Source: Myxacorys californica WJT36-NPBG1 (lineage in GTDB: Bacteria > Cyanobacteriota > Cyanobacteriia > Leptolyngbyales > Leptolyngbyaceae). Taken from it: DNA of 55,035 nucleotides. The notes under the pieces are model-generated. The model saw nothing but the letters and a program-made list of their open reading frames with translations, had not been told where the DNA came from and did not search any database. Of the stretch, positions 43,428 through 52,469 are shown in pieces. The stretch is from assembly GCA_019359315.1 (NCBI GenBank), contig JAHHHO010000036.1:1-55035 (forward strand), written 5' to 3'. Made by a program: the position numbers and the translations under genes. Every line of letters starts with the position of its first letter. Within the stretch, counting starts at the first letter, position 1.

Positions 43428-43952
43428 ATGGTGGTAGAAGAAACCCCTGATTATTCACTGGATGCTGGAATGAATTTAGACCAACAACTTCAAGACCTGA
43501 TCGATCATGCGCCGCAAGATGGCTCAACTCCACAAATTATGGAGCGAGTTGCGCCCGCGATTAAAACTGTGGCTGGACGCTTAAGACATCCTCAGTACTA
43601 CGTGGTGCAGACGCTCGATCAAAGCTGGGTGATGCTAACCCTCGCTAATCGTACCCAAACTGGTCGTGAGAAAAACGTGATTTACGCCTTCCCGACGCTC
43701 AAGGATGTGGCAGCGAGTCCTTACGATTTCTCTGATCCCAGCCTCATTGCTTTACCCGTTCCAGTGACACATATCTTGTTTCAAATGTTGGCGATGGAGC
43801 AAACACATAGCACCATCTTTTTTGAAACACCAGGAAATGTGACGATTGGTACGGAGATTGAACGGGCTGACATAGAGAAGTTGATTCAAGAAAACTGGCG
43901 AGATCAGATAGATGCGGACTCTCAATACAATATTCCAAGTGATATTGCTTAA
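43428..43952 (+). CDS. Conserved hypothetical protein divergent from hetZ
   Basis: The 174-residue soluble protein has an acidic N-terminus, then a folded region with HPQYYVVQTLDQSWVMLTLA, followed by NVIYAFPTLKDV and an acidic C-terminal helix (IERADIEKLIQENWRDQID). No catalytic motif is visible. The ATG at 43428 directly follows the intergenic palindrome; ATG 43470 (MNLDQQLQDL) may be the true start. Conservation next to hetZ would hint at a shared process, but I cannot verify it. Confidence 0.65.
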   Translation: MVVEETPDYSLDAGMNLDQQLQDLIDHAPQDGSTPQIMERVAPAIKTVAGRLRHPQYYVVQTLDQSWVMLTLANRTQTGREKNVIYAFPTLKDVAASPYDFSDPSLIALPVPVTHILFQMLAMEQTHSTIFFETPGNVTIGTEIERADIEKLIQENWRDQIDADSQYNIPSDIA

Positions 43953-44539
43953 GAGACTTTACGGATTGAATTAAACACAAACTTCATCAAAGGGGAACTG
44001 TAAATTTTGAATACTTGCAGTCAGTGTTGCTTGATGTTCCTAGATTTGCAGTTCTACCTTAAACGATGAAAGTTGCATGAGCGTCAACCGTTAAACTACG
44101 AATTCCCTTCGATTGTACCTGCTCTCCTCTTCGTAAAAGTTCCGGACGGAAATCGAAACAGAATTATTAAATTCAAGGCTCTCTATTTCACCAAATCTTT
44201 ATATGGCTAAACCCATCCTAGTACTCTGAATTCCAGCACTATATCGCCAGCACCGGATTCTGAAATCGCTGAACTGAGCTTAGTAAATGGCAGAGCAAGA
44301 TGTACATTTAATTGCTGACTAACGCTAGGCATTTAACCGGAACTGTAGAAATTCAACAGTTTGGATCTAATACGTGTTCGTAGTTTTTCACATCATTTGC
44401 ATTTATATTTTGCATTTATATTTATATGCTTCAGAAGTATACTCTCGCGTTATGAAGCAATTATATTTTTACTGAGACAGTCAGTGTTAAGATTAATAAG
44501 GTTTATAAGATTTTTCGATTTAGTATCAAAACTTTAAAA
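43953..44539. other. 587-bp AT-rich region without a recognisable gene
   Basis: The stretch is stop-dense in all frames and contains only very short frames (for example from ATG 44287). It precedes the DUF1830 pseudogene and may hold its promoter. I see no tRNA, terminator or repeat. Confidence 0.5.
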
Positions 44540-44827
44540 ATGGTTGATTCATTATCGGCGGAGTTTAGCTTAATTTTGTGCTGCTACGCCAACACAAGTC
44601 CGCGTGTGCAAATTATTCGGATTGCAGATGTCTCAGATTTTTATTTAGAACGAGTCATTTTTCCGAGTTAGCGTCTTCTGTTTGAAGTGCCTTCTAATGC
44701 TTCTTTGGAGGTGCATACGGGACGGTTTATCGGTGCGATCGCATCAGATACGATCGTATGTGAGACTCTAAAGGTGAAGCAACCTGAGCCTCTTGAAGCG
44801 GTTCCTCCAGAGTTGCGCTCTATGTAA
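44540..44827 (+). pseudogene. DUF1830 gene interrupted by one in-frame amber codon
   Basis: From ATG 44540 the frame reads MVDSLSAEFSLILCCYANTS, then VQIIRIADVSDFYLERVIFP, a TAG at 44669-44671, and continues RLLFEVPSNASLEVHTGRFI to TAA at 44825-44827. This is the cyanobacterial DUF1830 pattern (CCY.N.....Q..RI......ERVVFPGQRL.FE). The amber codon sits where related proteins have Gln, so a CAG to TAG change explains it. The rest of the frame is intact, suggesting a recent mutation, a sequencing error or readthrough. The function of DUF1830 is unknown. Confidence 0.75.
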
Positions 44828-45004
44828 TCACTTAGAGTAATCACTTAGACAAGTTAGGCGTATTAGAGATTTATCACGATGCGTGCAACAGCATTCTAGA
44901 GTCTCTAGAACCAAAGACAGGAGCACTCACTGTTAGAATAATGCAGGCAGGTTTATCCTCCGCTCGGCTTGCGTGAGCGACTTCTGTATTGAGTAATTCT
45001 ACCC

Positions 45005-46072
45005 ATGCGTAAAACGTCCGACCTACATGTTGTGGAAACCAAGCGGCTGATGGCTCCCACAGCATTAAAAGCAGAAATTCCAATGACAGAGACTGCCGCT
45101 TCACTTGTGGCTCAGACGCGCGATCGCATTCGTCGCATTCTTCGACAAGAGGACGATCGCTTACTCGTTGTGGTTGGACCTTGCTCAATTCATGATGTTA
45201 AGGCAGCTTACGAATACGCTGAAAAATTAGCACCCGTTCGTCAGGCGCTTTCTGACAAATTGGAAATCGTGATGCGCGTGTATTTTGAGAAACCGCGCAC
45301 AACCATGGGTTGGAAAGGGCTAATTAACGATCCCCATCTAGATGAAAGCTACGACATCAACACGGGGCTGCGTTTAGCGCGTAGATTACTGCTTGACTTG
45401 GCGCAATTAGGGATTCCGAGCGCCACCGAGCTACTCGATCCAATTATTCCTCAATATTTAGCGGATTTGATTTCATGGAGTGCGATCGGCGCTCGAACAA
45501 CTGAAAGTCAGACTCATCGTGAGATGGCCTCCGGTCTTTCAATGCCAGTGGGCTTCAAAAACAGCACTGACGGCAATCTTCTGACGGCTGTTCACGCAGT
45601 TATGGCAGCCAGTTGTCCTCACCGTTTTCTGGGCATTAATACAGAAGGAATGGCAAGTATTGTCGCCACGACGGGCAATCCTGACTGCCATGTTATTCTA
45701 CGCGGGGGCAAGAATGGGCCTAATTACAATGCCGCTGCGCTTGAGAAGGCCGTTGCTGAGTTAGTTCAGCAAAATGTTGTGTCGCGGGTGATGGTTGATT
45801 GTAGTCACGGCAACAGCAGCAAGGATTATCGGCGTCAATCCACTGTGCTGAAGGATTTAGTAGAACAGCTAAAAGCCGGGTCACGGCACTGCATGGGGGT
45901 CATGATCGAAAGTCATCTCGTTGCAGGTAGCCAATCTGTCCCTGATGACTTAGATCAACTAACCTATGGACAAAGCATCACTGATGCTTGTGTTGATTTC
46001 TCGACAACGCTTGACATGCTGCATATGCTCGCCGATGCGGTCGAGTGTAGAAGCGCAGAAGTCTTGTGCTAA
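45005..46072 (+). CDS. aroF: 3-deoxy-7-phosphoheptulonate synthase (DAHP synthase, AroFGH type)
   Basis: The enzyme condenses PEP and erythrose-4-phosphate at the entry to aromatic amino-acid synthesis. The 355-residue type I-alpha protein has LLVVVGPCSIHD near residue 56, the substrate motif RVYFEKPRTTMGWKGLINDP near 90 and GARTTESQTHREMASGLSMP near 162. It also has MVDCSHGNSSKDYRRQ near 262 and the C-terminal SITDACVDFSTT. The N-terminal extension resembles the feedback-regulatory region of E. coli isoenzymes. It is monocistronic. Which aro letter applies cannot be decided. Confidence 0.95.
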   Translation: MRKTSDLHVVETKRLMAPTALKAEIPMTETAASLVAQTRDRIRRILRQEDDRLLVVVGPCSIHDVKAAYEYAEKLAPVRQALSDKLEIVMRVYFEKPRTTMGWKGLINDPHLDESYDINTGLRLARRLLLDLAQLGIPSATELLDPIIPQYLADLISWSAIGARTTESQTHREMASGLSMPVGFKNSTDGNLLTAVHAVMAASCPHRFLGINTEGMASIVATTGNPDCHVILRGGKNGPNYNAAALEKAVAELVQQNVVSRVMVDCSHGNSSKDYRRQSTVLKDLVEQLKAGSRHCMGVMIESHLVAGSQSVPDDLDQLTYGQSITDACVDFSTTLDMLHMLADAVECRSAEVLC

Positions 46073-46096
46073 TCGGGCTTGTGTTAGCTAGTCTGA

Positions 46097-46161
46097 AATG
46101 ATCCGCTCAGTCCTAATCTTTTTTTGTAGTTTACTGAGAATGGTCTAAAGGGCGGATCATT
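46097..46161. other. Nested inverted repeats after the DAHP synthase gene
   Basis: AATGATCCGC (46097-46106) pairs exactly with GCGGATCATT (46152-46161), and inside it CTCAG (46106-46110) can pair with CTGAG (46134-46138) around a T-rich loop. It starts 25 bp after the stop and could form a branched terminator or a small structured RNA. Confidence 0.45.
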
Positions 46162-46306
46162 GGAGTACATCTCTTGAAGCTGTTAGTTTGACTGGCGACA
46201 CAATTCTCTAAAGCAACCGCTTTGAAAGAAGACAGCCTTTGGGAATGCAGCCTCGCTTGAAAAACAACGCTATGCTACTAGCAACAGTGAATTCAAGAGG
46301 GAACTC

Positions 46307-46918
46307 ATGATTGATCTCTATACTTTCACTACTCCAAATGGCCGTAAAGCATCGATCATGCTGGAAGAAGTTGGTGTGCCTTACCAAGTCCATGTGATTG
46401 ATATTACTAAAGGTGATCAGTTTAGCGAAGAGTTTGTTGCGATCAATCCTAATAGTAAGATTCCGGCGATCGTCGATCACGATACCAAGATCACCGTGTT
46501 TGAATCTGGAGCAATCCTGCTGTATTTAGCAGAGAAAACCGGAGCGTTGATGCTGACAGATCAGGTAGGCCGCTATCAAGTTCTGGAGTGGCTGATGCTT
46601 CAGATGGGAAGTGTAGGACCGATGTTTGGGCAACTCAATCATTTCAAAAAATTTGCGCCAGAAAAGATCCCTTATGCCATTGAGCGCTACGAGAAAGAAA
46701 CTCTAAGACTGTATGGTGTCTTAGATGGACAACTAGCAAAGCATGAGTATCTTGCCGGGGAGTACACGATCGCAGACATCGCTACGTTTCCGTGGGTTGC
46801 TACTTATGAGTTTCAAGGATTGACGCTGGACAAGCATCCCAATCTGAAGCGCTGGTTTGAGGCGATCAACCAACGCCCTGCTGTCCAGAAAGGCATGAAT
46901 GTTCCAGAACGAAAGTAG
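46307..46918 (+). CDS. Glutathione S-transferase, YfcG/nu-class-like
   Basis: The 203-residue protein has an N-terminal thioredoxin fold (LYTFTTPNGRKASIMLEEVG) and NPNSKIPAIVDHD with the cis-Pro, then FESGAILLYLAEKTG. The C-terminal helical domain contains YTIADIATFPWV. The TPNGRK motif is that of nu-class GSTs such as E. coli YfcG, which act as GSH-dependent disulfide reductases rather than conjugating enzymes. A GAGGGA precedes the ATG. Monocistronic; role in redox defence inferred. Confidence 0.92.
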   Translation: MIDLYTFTTPNGRKASIMLEEVGVPYQVHVIDITKGDQFSEEFVAINPNSKIPAIVDHDTKITVFESGAILLYLAEKTGALMLTDQVGRYQVLEWLMLQMGSVGPMFGQLNHFKKFAPEKIPYAIERYEKETLRLYGVLDGQLAKHEYLAGEYTIADIATFPWVATYEFQGLTLDKHPNLKRWFEAINQRPAVQKGMNVPERK

Positions 46919-47009
46919 ACCGCTTATCGACTACAACTGTAAGCTGTGCAAGGTATCCTGATTGATGAGCAATCATGCTCGATCACCTATCAGACCTTGG
47001 GATACCTCT

Positions 47010-48287
47010 GTGCTTGACCTGAAGCTAATTCGCGAAAATCCAGACCTTGTTCAAGAAAAGCTCAACCGTCGCGGTGGTGGCTATGATGTTAGCGCGATCG
47101 CAGCCCTTGACCAGCAACGGCGTGACTTAGAAGCCGCGCGATCGCGGCTGCAAGCTCGCAGTAACGAAATTGGAAAACTCGTTGGGCAGAAGATCAAGGC
47201 AGGATCTGATCCAAAAGGCGAAGAGATTCAAGCTCTGCGCGACGAAGGAACGCAGATCAAAACAGAACTCGCTGACTTAGAGCCAACGGAGAAAGAGATC
47301 GACGCTCAAATCAAAGATCTAGTGTTGGCGCTGCCCAACCTGCCGAGTGACTCAACTCCAATCGGCAAAGATGAAACTGAGAATGTGGAAGTGCGGCGGT
47401 GGGGGGATGAATATAAGCCGACGATCAAGGTGTTACCTCACTATGAAATTGCCGAACAACTAGGAATTCTCAACAGCGAACGAGGTACAAAGGTCGCTCA
47501 GACTCGATTTGTCGTCTTGATGGGTGCGGGCGCTGCTTTAGAGCGGGCCTTGATTCAGTTCATGTTGGATCAGCAGATTGCGGCTGGTTATCTGGAAGTG
47601 TTGCCTCCTCTGTTAGTGAATACGCGATCGCTGAGCGCCACGGGTCAACTCCCTAAATTTGCAGAGGAAAGTTTTAAGTGCGCGGATGACGATTTGTGGC
47701 TGATTCCGACTGCTGAAGTTCCAGTAACAAATCTGTATCGCGATGAAATTATTCCCGCCGATCAGTTACCCATTCATCATTGTTCTTACACGCCTTGCTT
47801 TCGACGGGAAGCGGGAAGCTACGGACGAGATACTCGCGGTTTAATTCGACTGCACCAATTTAATAAAGTGGAGTTGGTCAAACTGGTGGCTCCTGAAACC
47901 TCCCAGCAGGAGCATGAAGCATTAGTGCAGAATGCGGAAGCGATTCTACAAGCTTTGAAACTTCCCTATCGCACGATCGAACTATGTACGGGAGATTTAG
48001 GGTTCGGAGCGGCCAAGTGCTATGACCTCGAAGTGTGGCTTCCAGCTTCAGAAGCTTATCGCGAGATTTCAAGCTGCTCGAACTTTATGGATTTTCAAGC
48101 TCGTCGCGGCAACATTCGGTTCAAAGAAGCTGGACAGAAAGGAACCCAGTTTGTCCATACCTTGAACGGATCAGGGTTAGCGATCGGTCGAACCATGGCA
48201 GCAGTATTGGAGAACTATCAGCAAGCAGATGGCACAGTCCGGGTTCCAGAAGTGCTGCGATCGTACTTGGGTCGCGACCTTCTGTGA
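47010..48287 (+). CDS. serS: Seryl-tRNA synthetase
   Basis: The enzyme charges tRNA-Ser and, where present, tRNA-Sec. The 425-residue protein has the N-terminal coiled-coil arm (about 35-100, [20 protein letters not shown]), then the class II core. Motif 2 is [18 protein letters not shown], preceded by [13 protein letters not shown]; motif 3 includes [34 protein letters not shown] is the serine-binding region. The GTG at 47010 ([14 protein letters not shown]) matches the family start, so the sixteen codons from 46962 are probably untranslated. Confidence 0.97.
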   Translation: MLDLKLIRENPDLVQEKLNRRGGGYDVSAIAALDQQRRDLEAARSRLQARSNEIGKLVGQKIKAGSDPKGEEIQALRDEGTQIKTELADLEPTEKEIDAQIKDLVLALPNLPSDSTPIGKDETENVEVRRWGDEYKPTIKVLPHYEIAEQLGILNSERGTKVAQTRFVVLMGAGAALERALIQFMLDQQIAAGYLEVLPPLLVNTRSLSATGQLPKFAEESFKCADDDLWLIPTAEVPVTNLYRDEIIPADQLPIHHCSYTPCFRREAGSYGRDTRGLIRLHQFNKVELVKLVAPETSQQEHEALVQNAEAILQALKLPYRTIELCTGDLGFGAAKCYDLEVWLPASEAYREISSCSNFMDFQARRGNIRFKEAGQKGTQFVHTLNGSGLAIGRTMAAVLENYQQADGTVRVPEVLRSYLGRDLL

Positions 48288-48377
48288 CCGAACTCTGTCT
48301 AGGTGAAGTTTCTTAACACTCCTGCTCACGCTCTAGAATAGAAGAATGTTGTCAACACGGCGTTCAGGTCTTTGCCT

Positions 48378-49496
48378 ATGTCAGTTCTGGCGGTTATTCT
48401 TCTTCTAGCGGTTCTCATCTTTGTTCATGAGTTGGGTCACTTTCTGGCAGCTCGGCTTCAAGGCATCTATGCGAATCGGTTCTCCCTTGGCTTTGGCCCC
48501 ATTGTTTGGAAATACCAAGGGTCGCAAACTGAATACGCGCTTCGGGCTTTACCGCTCGGAGGGTTTGTCGGATTTCCCGATGACGATCCAGACAGCGAAA
48601 TTCCGCCGAACGATCCAAATTTATTAAAAAATCGTCCGGTATTAGATCGGGCGATCGTCATCAGCGCAGGCGTGATTGCCAATCTTCTGTTCGCTTACCT
48701 CGTCTTGGTTGCCCAAATGGGATTTGTTGGACTACCCAGCATTCAATACAATCCTGGCGCACTCATTCCGAAGGTGGTTTCTCAAGAAACGGCTGCACAA
48801 GCAGGCATTCGAGATGGTGATGTGATAGTCGCCATCAATGGACAGCCGATCCCATTCACGAAGCCCGAAACTTCAACCTTAGAAATCTCAACCGAAGCCA
48901 CCTCAGCCCTGAGAGAAGCGATCGAGTCTCGTCCGGGTCAACCCCTGAATTTGACGATTCAGCGCAAGAGCGAACGGGTCAATGTTACGGTGACGCCTAA
49001 AGACGATGCGGGCAAAGGCAGAATTGGAATTCAGCTTCAACCTAACATCAAGCCTCAACCGGACGGCAAACTCGCCTACTACAAGCGCTCTACGAATGTC
49101 CTGCAAATTTTTAGCTGGGCAGGCGAGGAATTTCAGCAAAACGTGGTGCGGACGGTACAAGGGTTCGGTCAACTGATTAGTAATTTCAGTAAAACCGCCG
49201 ACCAAGTTGCAGGCCCTGTTGCGATCGTGGCGACCGGAGCCAAAATTGCTGAATCGGATGCCGCAAGTTTATTCAACTTTGCGTCGTTGATCAGCATCAA
49301 CCTGGCTATCATCAACATCCTTCCTTTGCCCGCGCTCGATGGCGGACAGCTTGCCTTCTTACTGGTAGAAGGAGTGCGTGGCAAGCCATTGCCCAACCGC
49401 ATTCAGGAAAGTGTAATGCAAACGGGCTTAGTGCTGCTACTGGGATTAGGCGTTTTTCTGATCATCCGAGATACTGTCAATTTAATTCCGCAGTGA
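48378..49496 (+). CDS. rseP: RseP-like site-2 protease (M50) with PDZ domain
   Basis: The 372-residue intramembrane zinc protease has FVHELGHFLAARLQG near residue 15 (HExxH) in its first helix. A PDZ domain lies about 110-220 (QAGIRDGDVIVAINGQPI), and NILPLPALDGGQLAFLL near 315 gives the third ligand Asp. RseP homologues cleave anti-sigma factors and leftover signal peptides. The ATG at 48378 is used; a TTG two codons upstream is unlikely. Its stop overlaps the nth start by 4 bp (GTGA), so the two genes are translationally coupled. Confidence 0.95.
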   Translation: MSVLAVILLLAVLIFVHELGHFLAARLQGIYANRFSLGFGPIVWKYQGSQTEYALRALPLGGFVGFPDDDPDSEIPPNDPNLLKNRPVLDRAIVISAGVIANLLFAYLVLVAQMGFVGLPSIQYNPGALIPKVVSQETAAQAGIRDGDVIVAINGQPIPFTKPETSTLEISTEATSALREAIESRPGQPLNLTIQRKSERVNVTVTPKDDAGKGRIGIQLQPNIKPQPDGKLAYYKRSTNVLQIFSWAGEEFQQNVVRTVQGFGQLISNFSKTADQVAGPVAIVATGAKIAESDAASLFNFASLISINLAIINILPLPALDGGQLAFLLVEGVRGKPLPNRIQESVMQTGLVLLLGLGVFLIIRDTVNLIPQ

Positions 49497-50182
49497 GCAT
49501 TACTCGAAACGTCTCTGCTAAAAAACAGCGTGCATTAGAGGTTCTGATTCGTCTGAAACGGCTCTATCCAGAGGCTCCTTGTACGCTCGATTACGAAACG
49601 CCGGTGCAGTTGATGGTCGCCACGATTCTGTCGGCTCAATGCACCGATGCGCGAGTTAATATGGTCACTCCTGCCTTGTTTCGTCGATTCCCGGATGCGG
49701 CGGCATTTGCAGGAGCCGACCTTTCAGAGTTAGAAGAATTGGTGCGATCGACCGGGTTTTACCGTAACAAGGCAAAAAATATTCAAGCGGCTTGCCGCCT
49801 GATTGTAGAGCGCTTTGGGGGTGAAGTGCCTCGGACGATGGAAGAGTTACTTCAACTTCCAGGCGTGGCCCGAAAAACGGCAAATGTCGTTTCGGCTCAT
49901 GCGTTCGGCGTCAATTTGGGAGTCACCGTTGATACTCACGTCAAGCGCCTCGCCTATCGCTTGGGCTTCACCAAAAACACCGAGCCAGTGAAGATCGAGC
50001 GAGATTTGATGAAACTGATTCCGCAGCCTGACTGGGAGAATTGGTCAATTCGACTGATTTATCATGGTCGCGCCGTGTGCGACGCGCGGAAGCCAGAGTG
50101 CGATCGCTGTGAGCTTGCCGATCTCTGTCCCTCCGCCTTCTTAGCTGCCAACCCTGCAAAAAAGGTTGCTGCCAAGTCGTAA
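49493..50182 (+). CDS. nth: Endonuclease III
   Basis: Nth is a base-excision DNA glycosylase/AP lyase for oxidised pyrimidines. The 229-residue protein has LPGVARKTANVVSAHAF (helix-hairpin-helix with the catalytic Lys) near residue 122 and VDTHVKRLAYRLG with the catalytic Asp. The [4Fe-4S] ligands are at the C-terminus: C-x6-C-x2-C-x5-C in CDARKPECDRCELADLC. The start is a GTG overlapping the rseP stop. The 15 extra C-terminal residues are basic. Confidence 0.97.
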   Translation: MSITRNVSAKKQRALEVLIRLKRLYPEAPCTLDYETPVQLMVATILSAQCTDARVNMVTPALFRRFPDAAAFAGADLSELEELVRSTGFYRNKAKNIQAACRLIVERFGGEVPRTMEELLQLPGVARKTANVVSAHAFGVNLGVTVDTHVKRLAYRLGFTKNTEPVKIERDLMKLIPQPDWENWSIRLIYHGRAVCDARKPECDRCELADLCPSAFLAANPAKKVAAKS

Positions 50183-50245
50183 TTGCATTGGATTATTGAG
50201 TACAATCAGAAACAGTGTCTTTAGAAGAAGGTTCAAGATTAAGTC

Positions 50246-50548
50246 ATGGCTAAGAAAAGCATGATTGAGCGCGAGAAAAAGCGCAAGAAAACTGTCGAAA
50301 AGTATGCTGAGAAGCGCAGCGAACTGAAAAGTCAGTTTGAAGCGGCAACGTCGCAGTCTGAAAAGCTAGAAATCCATCGCCAAATTCAGCAGCTTCCCCG
50401 CAACAGTGCCAGAGTGCGTGTGCGGAATCGCTGTTGGATCACGGGTCGTCCGAGAGGCGTATATCGCGATTTTGGGCTGTCTCGCCACTGCCTTCGCGAA
50501 ATGGCTCACCAAGGACTGCTTCCTGGCGTTGTCAAGGCAAGCTGGTAA
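50246..50548 (+). CDS. rpsN: 30S ribosomal protein S14
   Basis: The 100-residue protein is the long, zinc-free form of S14: [15 protein letters not shown] at the start and [20 protein letters not shown] near residue 52. [20 protein letters not shown] ends the protein. The long form has no CxxC pairs, consistent with one Cys at 58 and one at 82 only. It stands alone, as usual in cyanobacteria, outside the main ribosomal operon. An inverted repeat follows its stop. Confidence 0.98.
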   Translation: MAKKSMIEREKKRKKTVEKYAEKRSELKSQFEAATSQSEKLEIHRQIQQLPRNSARVRVRNRCWITGRPRGVYRDFGLSRHCLREMAHQGLLPGVVKASW

Positions 50549-50557
50549 CTTGTGTTC

Positions 50558-50592
50558 AGGTTTAAGGGGCAGTCATGAATAACCTTAAACCT
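50558..50592 (+). terminator. Hairpin after rpsN
   Basis: AGGTTTAAGG (50558-50567) is the exact reverse complement of CCTTAAACCT (50583-50592) with a 15-nt loop, starting 9 bp after the rpsN stop. There is no T-run directly after it, so termination may be partial. It also ends the convergent gene at 50615. Confidence 0.6.
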
Positions 50593-50614
50593 CAACGCTT
50601 TCTTAATATAAAAA

Positions 50615-50944
50615 CTATTGTCCGCAGCATCGATCGATTCCTAAGCTGTCAAGCAGAAGATCGCTGACTGCGTTGGCAACTGCAAATTCGCTATAGAAGC
50701 TTTGGGAAAAATCAAACGCCTGCATCTCGGCGATGATCGCCATGACCAAGGCTCCCAAATCATTTTCTCCCTCCATTCTCTGTCTTACAAAGATTTGCGC
50801 GGCACGGTAGGCGATGACTTGATTAATAATTTCTGGTAAAAATTCTGTATCGAGCCACTGCTGGAGCTTTTGTTGTAGCCACTCCCCTTCACGCTTGGGG
50901 TGTTGGGCAGGCGGTAAGGTAATGGATGGAATGGGTTCAACCAT
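50615..50944 (-). CDS. Conserved cyanobacterial hypothetical protein
   Basis: The roughly 109-residue protein starts [20 protein letters not shown] at the ATG at 50944 and has a helical middle, [20 protein letters not shown]. No membrane segment, signal peptide or catalytic motif is visible; it ends [12 protein letters not shown] believe similar short proteins occur next to aat in other cyanobacteria, but I cannot confirm it. An extension to 51007 would overlap the aat promoter region. It is divergent from aat by 86 bp. Confidence 0.65.
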   Translation of the reverse strand: MVEPIPSITLPPAQHPKREGEWLQQKLQQWLDTEFLPEIINQVIAYRAAQIFVRQRMEGENDLGALVMAIIAEMQAFDFSQSFYSEFAVANAVSDLLLDSLGIDRCCGQ

Positions 50945-51030
50945 ACGAGGCTCCCGTTTCTGAACACGGCTATCTAGACTATAACGCTCCCCCTTTGCTC
51001 CGTTCATTAAAAATCATCTCGGTTCCGCCC

Positions 51031-51609
51031 ATGCGAATTGATGTGCCATCCATTATTGAGGGGTATGTACAAGGGTATTTCCTGATGGCAGATGAATCAG
51101 GAGATGATTTGGCATGGTATACCAGTCGCGATCGCACGCTGATTCCGCTTGATGATCGGTTTCGCTACCCGCGATCGCTACAACGCATTCTTAACCAAAA
51201 TCGATTTTCGGTCGCGATCAATCGAGACTTTCAGGCCGTGGTAGAAGGATGCGCCGATCGCGAGACGACCTGGATTTCATCTGAATTAAAGAGCATTTAC
51301 TGGATGTTGTACGAGGAAGGATGGGCGTACAGTTTTGAGACTTGGCAAGGCGATGAACTAGCGGGGGGGATTTTGGGTCTTGCGATTCGAGGAGCATTCA
51401 TTGGCGAGTCAATGTTTTACCGGATTCCAGATGGATCTAAGGTGGCAATGGTAAAACTAGTGGAGCATTTGAGGGTGAGGCAGTTTGTCCTGTTCGATGC
51501 TCAGATGATGAACCCGCACTTAGAGCGATTTGGAGCGTTTCCAATCGGGGGACGGGGATACAAGGATTTGTTGCGGCAGGCACTAGAGCGAGACTGCGCG
51601 ATCCTGTAG
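51031..51609 (+). CDS. aat: Leucyl/phenylalanyl-tRNA-protein transferase
   Basis: Aat adds Leu or Phe to basic N-termini, marking proteins for ClpS-ClpAP. The 192-residue protein begins [20 protein letters not shown] and has the family features [40 protein letters not shown] and [20 protein letters not shown]. The N-terminal domain of the E. coli enzyme is shortened, as is typical in cyanobacteria. The ATG at 51031 is chosen because upstream codons encode no conserved residues. It is convergent with the DUF3598 gene. Confidence 0.9.
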   Translation: MRIDVPSIIEGYVQGYFLMADESGDDLAWYTSRDRTLIPLDDRFRYPRSLQRILNQNRFSVAINRDFQAVVEGCADRETTWISSELKSIYWMLYEEGWAYSFETWQGDELAGGILGLAIRGAFIGESMFYRIPDGSKVAMVKLVEHLRVRQFVLFDAQMMNPHLERFGAFPIGGRGYKDLLRQALERDCAIL

Positions 51610-51620
51610 GGATGTGCCCT

Positions 51621-52463
51621 TTACTGTTTGTGTTCTGTCACCAACGTTAAACTCGTCCATTCTCCTTTACTGTCATAGCTACGAACGATCCGTTGGCGCA
51701 GGTTCAATCGCAGCAACCAGCCCAGTTCTAAAACAAATGGCTGACCGGGTTTGATTTGCAACGGACAGTTACACGACGCCCCATCCGGCAAGAGCAAAAT
51801 TTGAATCGGCGTTGTGCTTTGATCGAATAACAGCGTTGAACCTTTGATTGCAGCAGTGGATGCGATGGTATGTCCTGCGTCTCCCTCTCCAAACCGGAGT
51901 TTCTGCTTTAAGCGATCGCCCTCACGTTGAATGGTTAGCGCTGTTGAGTAGGAATCGGGCGATCGCCAGTCGGGATACAGCGTCACCGCTTCACCTTGCC
52001 ACTCTCCGATCAAATCATCGACGGTTAGTGGAGGACGTTCAGGAGCATTGGTTCCAGCCCGTTGTTCGCAAATCAGGGTTAATGTGTGGAGGGCTTGATT
52101 CTCGAAAAGCTGAACAAGTCTGAGGCGACGATTCGCTCCGCGAAGCTCTGAAGGATCGATTTCCATCAATCCAAATTCGCAACCAAATTTTCCAAATGGG
52201 CTAAGCTGCATCGACCCAAGCGAGAACGCTCCAGTCTCAAAAAATAGCGCATCGCGACCGAACGAGCCGCGCAAGTCAAGTTCAATATCTTGATGGTTTG
52301 GCGAATCTCGGTGGAGGGTGAAATGAACCTGTTGAGGTTGCGTTTGCTCAATGATTACAACAGAAGGGATATCCTCCAATGCCTCACCTTGCCGTGAAAG
52401 GCTCGTGAATGAACCGTGCCATTCTCCAACATTTTGTAGAAAGCATTCCCACTGAGACTTCAT
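51621..52463 (-). CDS. DUF3598 family protein
   Basis: The 280-residue protein starts MKSQWECFLQNVGEWHGSFT and shows two similar beta-rich halves. The first has GEWHGSF and the second IGEWQGEAVTLYPDWRSPDS near residue 150. This duplicated lipocalin-like or calycin-like fold is characteristic of DUF3598, a family of cyanobacteria and plastids. A small-molecule or pigment-binding role is possible, but no ligand residues can be named. ftsX ends 7 bp upstream on the same strand, so they may form an operon. Confidence 0.85.
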   Translation of the reverse strand: MKSQWECFLQNVGEWHGSFTSLSRQGEALEDIPSVVIIEQTQPQQVHFTLHRDSPNHQDIELDLRGSFGRDALFFETGAFSLGSMQLSPFGKFGCEFGLMEIDPSELRGANRRLRLVQLFENQALHTLTLICEQRAGTNAPERPPLTVDDLIGEWQGEAVTLYPDWRSPDSYSTALTIQREGDRLKQKLRFGEGDAGHTIASTAAIKGSTLLFDQSTTPIQILLLPDGASCNCPLQIKPGQPFVLELGWLLRLNLRQRIVRSYDSKGEWTSLTLVTEHKQ

Positions 52464-52469
52464 AGGCGA

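Noticed and set aside
43953-44539. tRNA or small gene in the long AT-rich gap
   Set aside because: No T-arm-like GGTTCRA motif with matching acceptor stem was found, and frames are short without ribosome sites.
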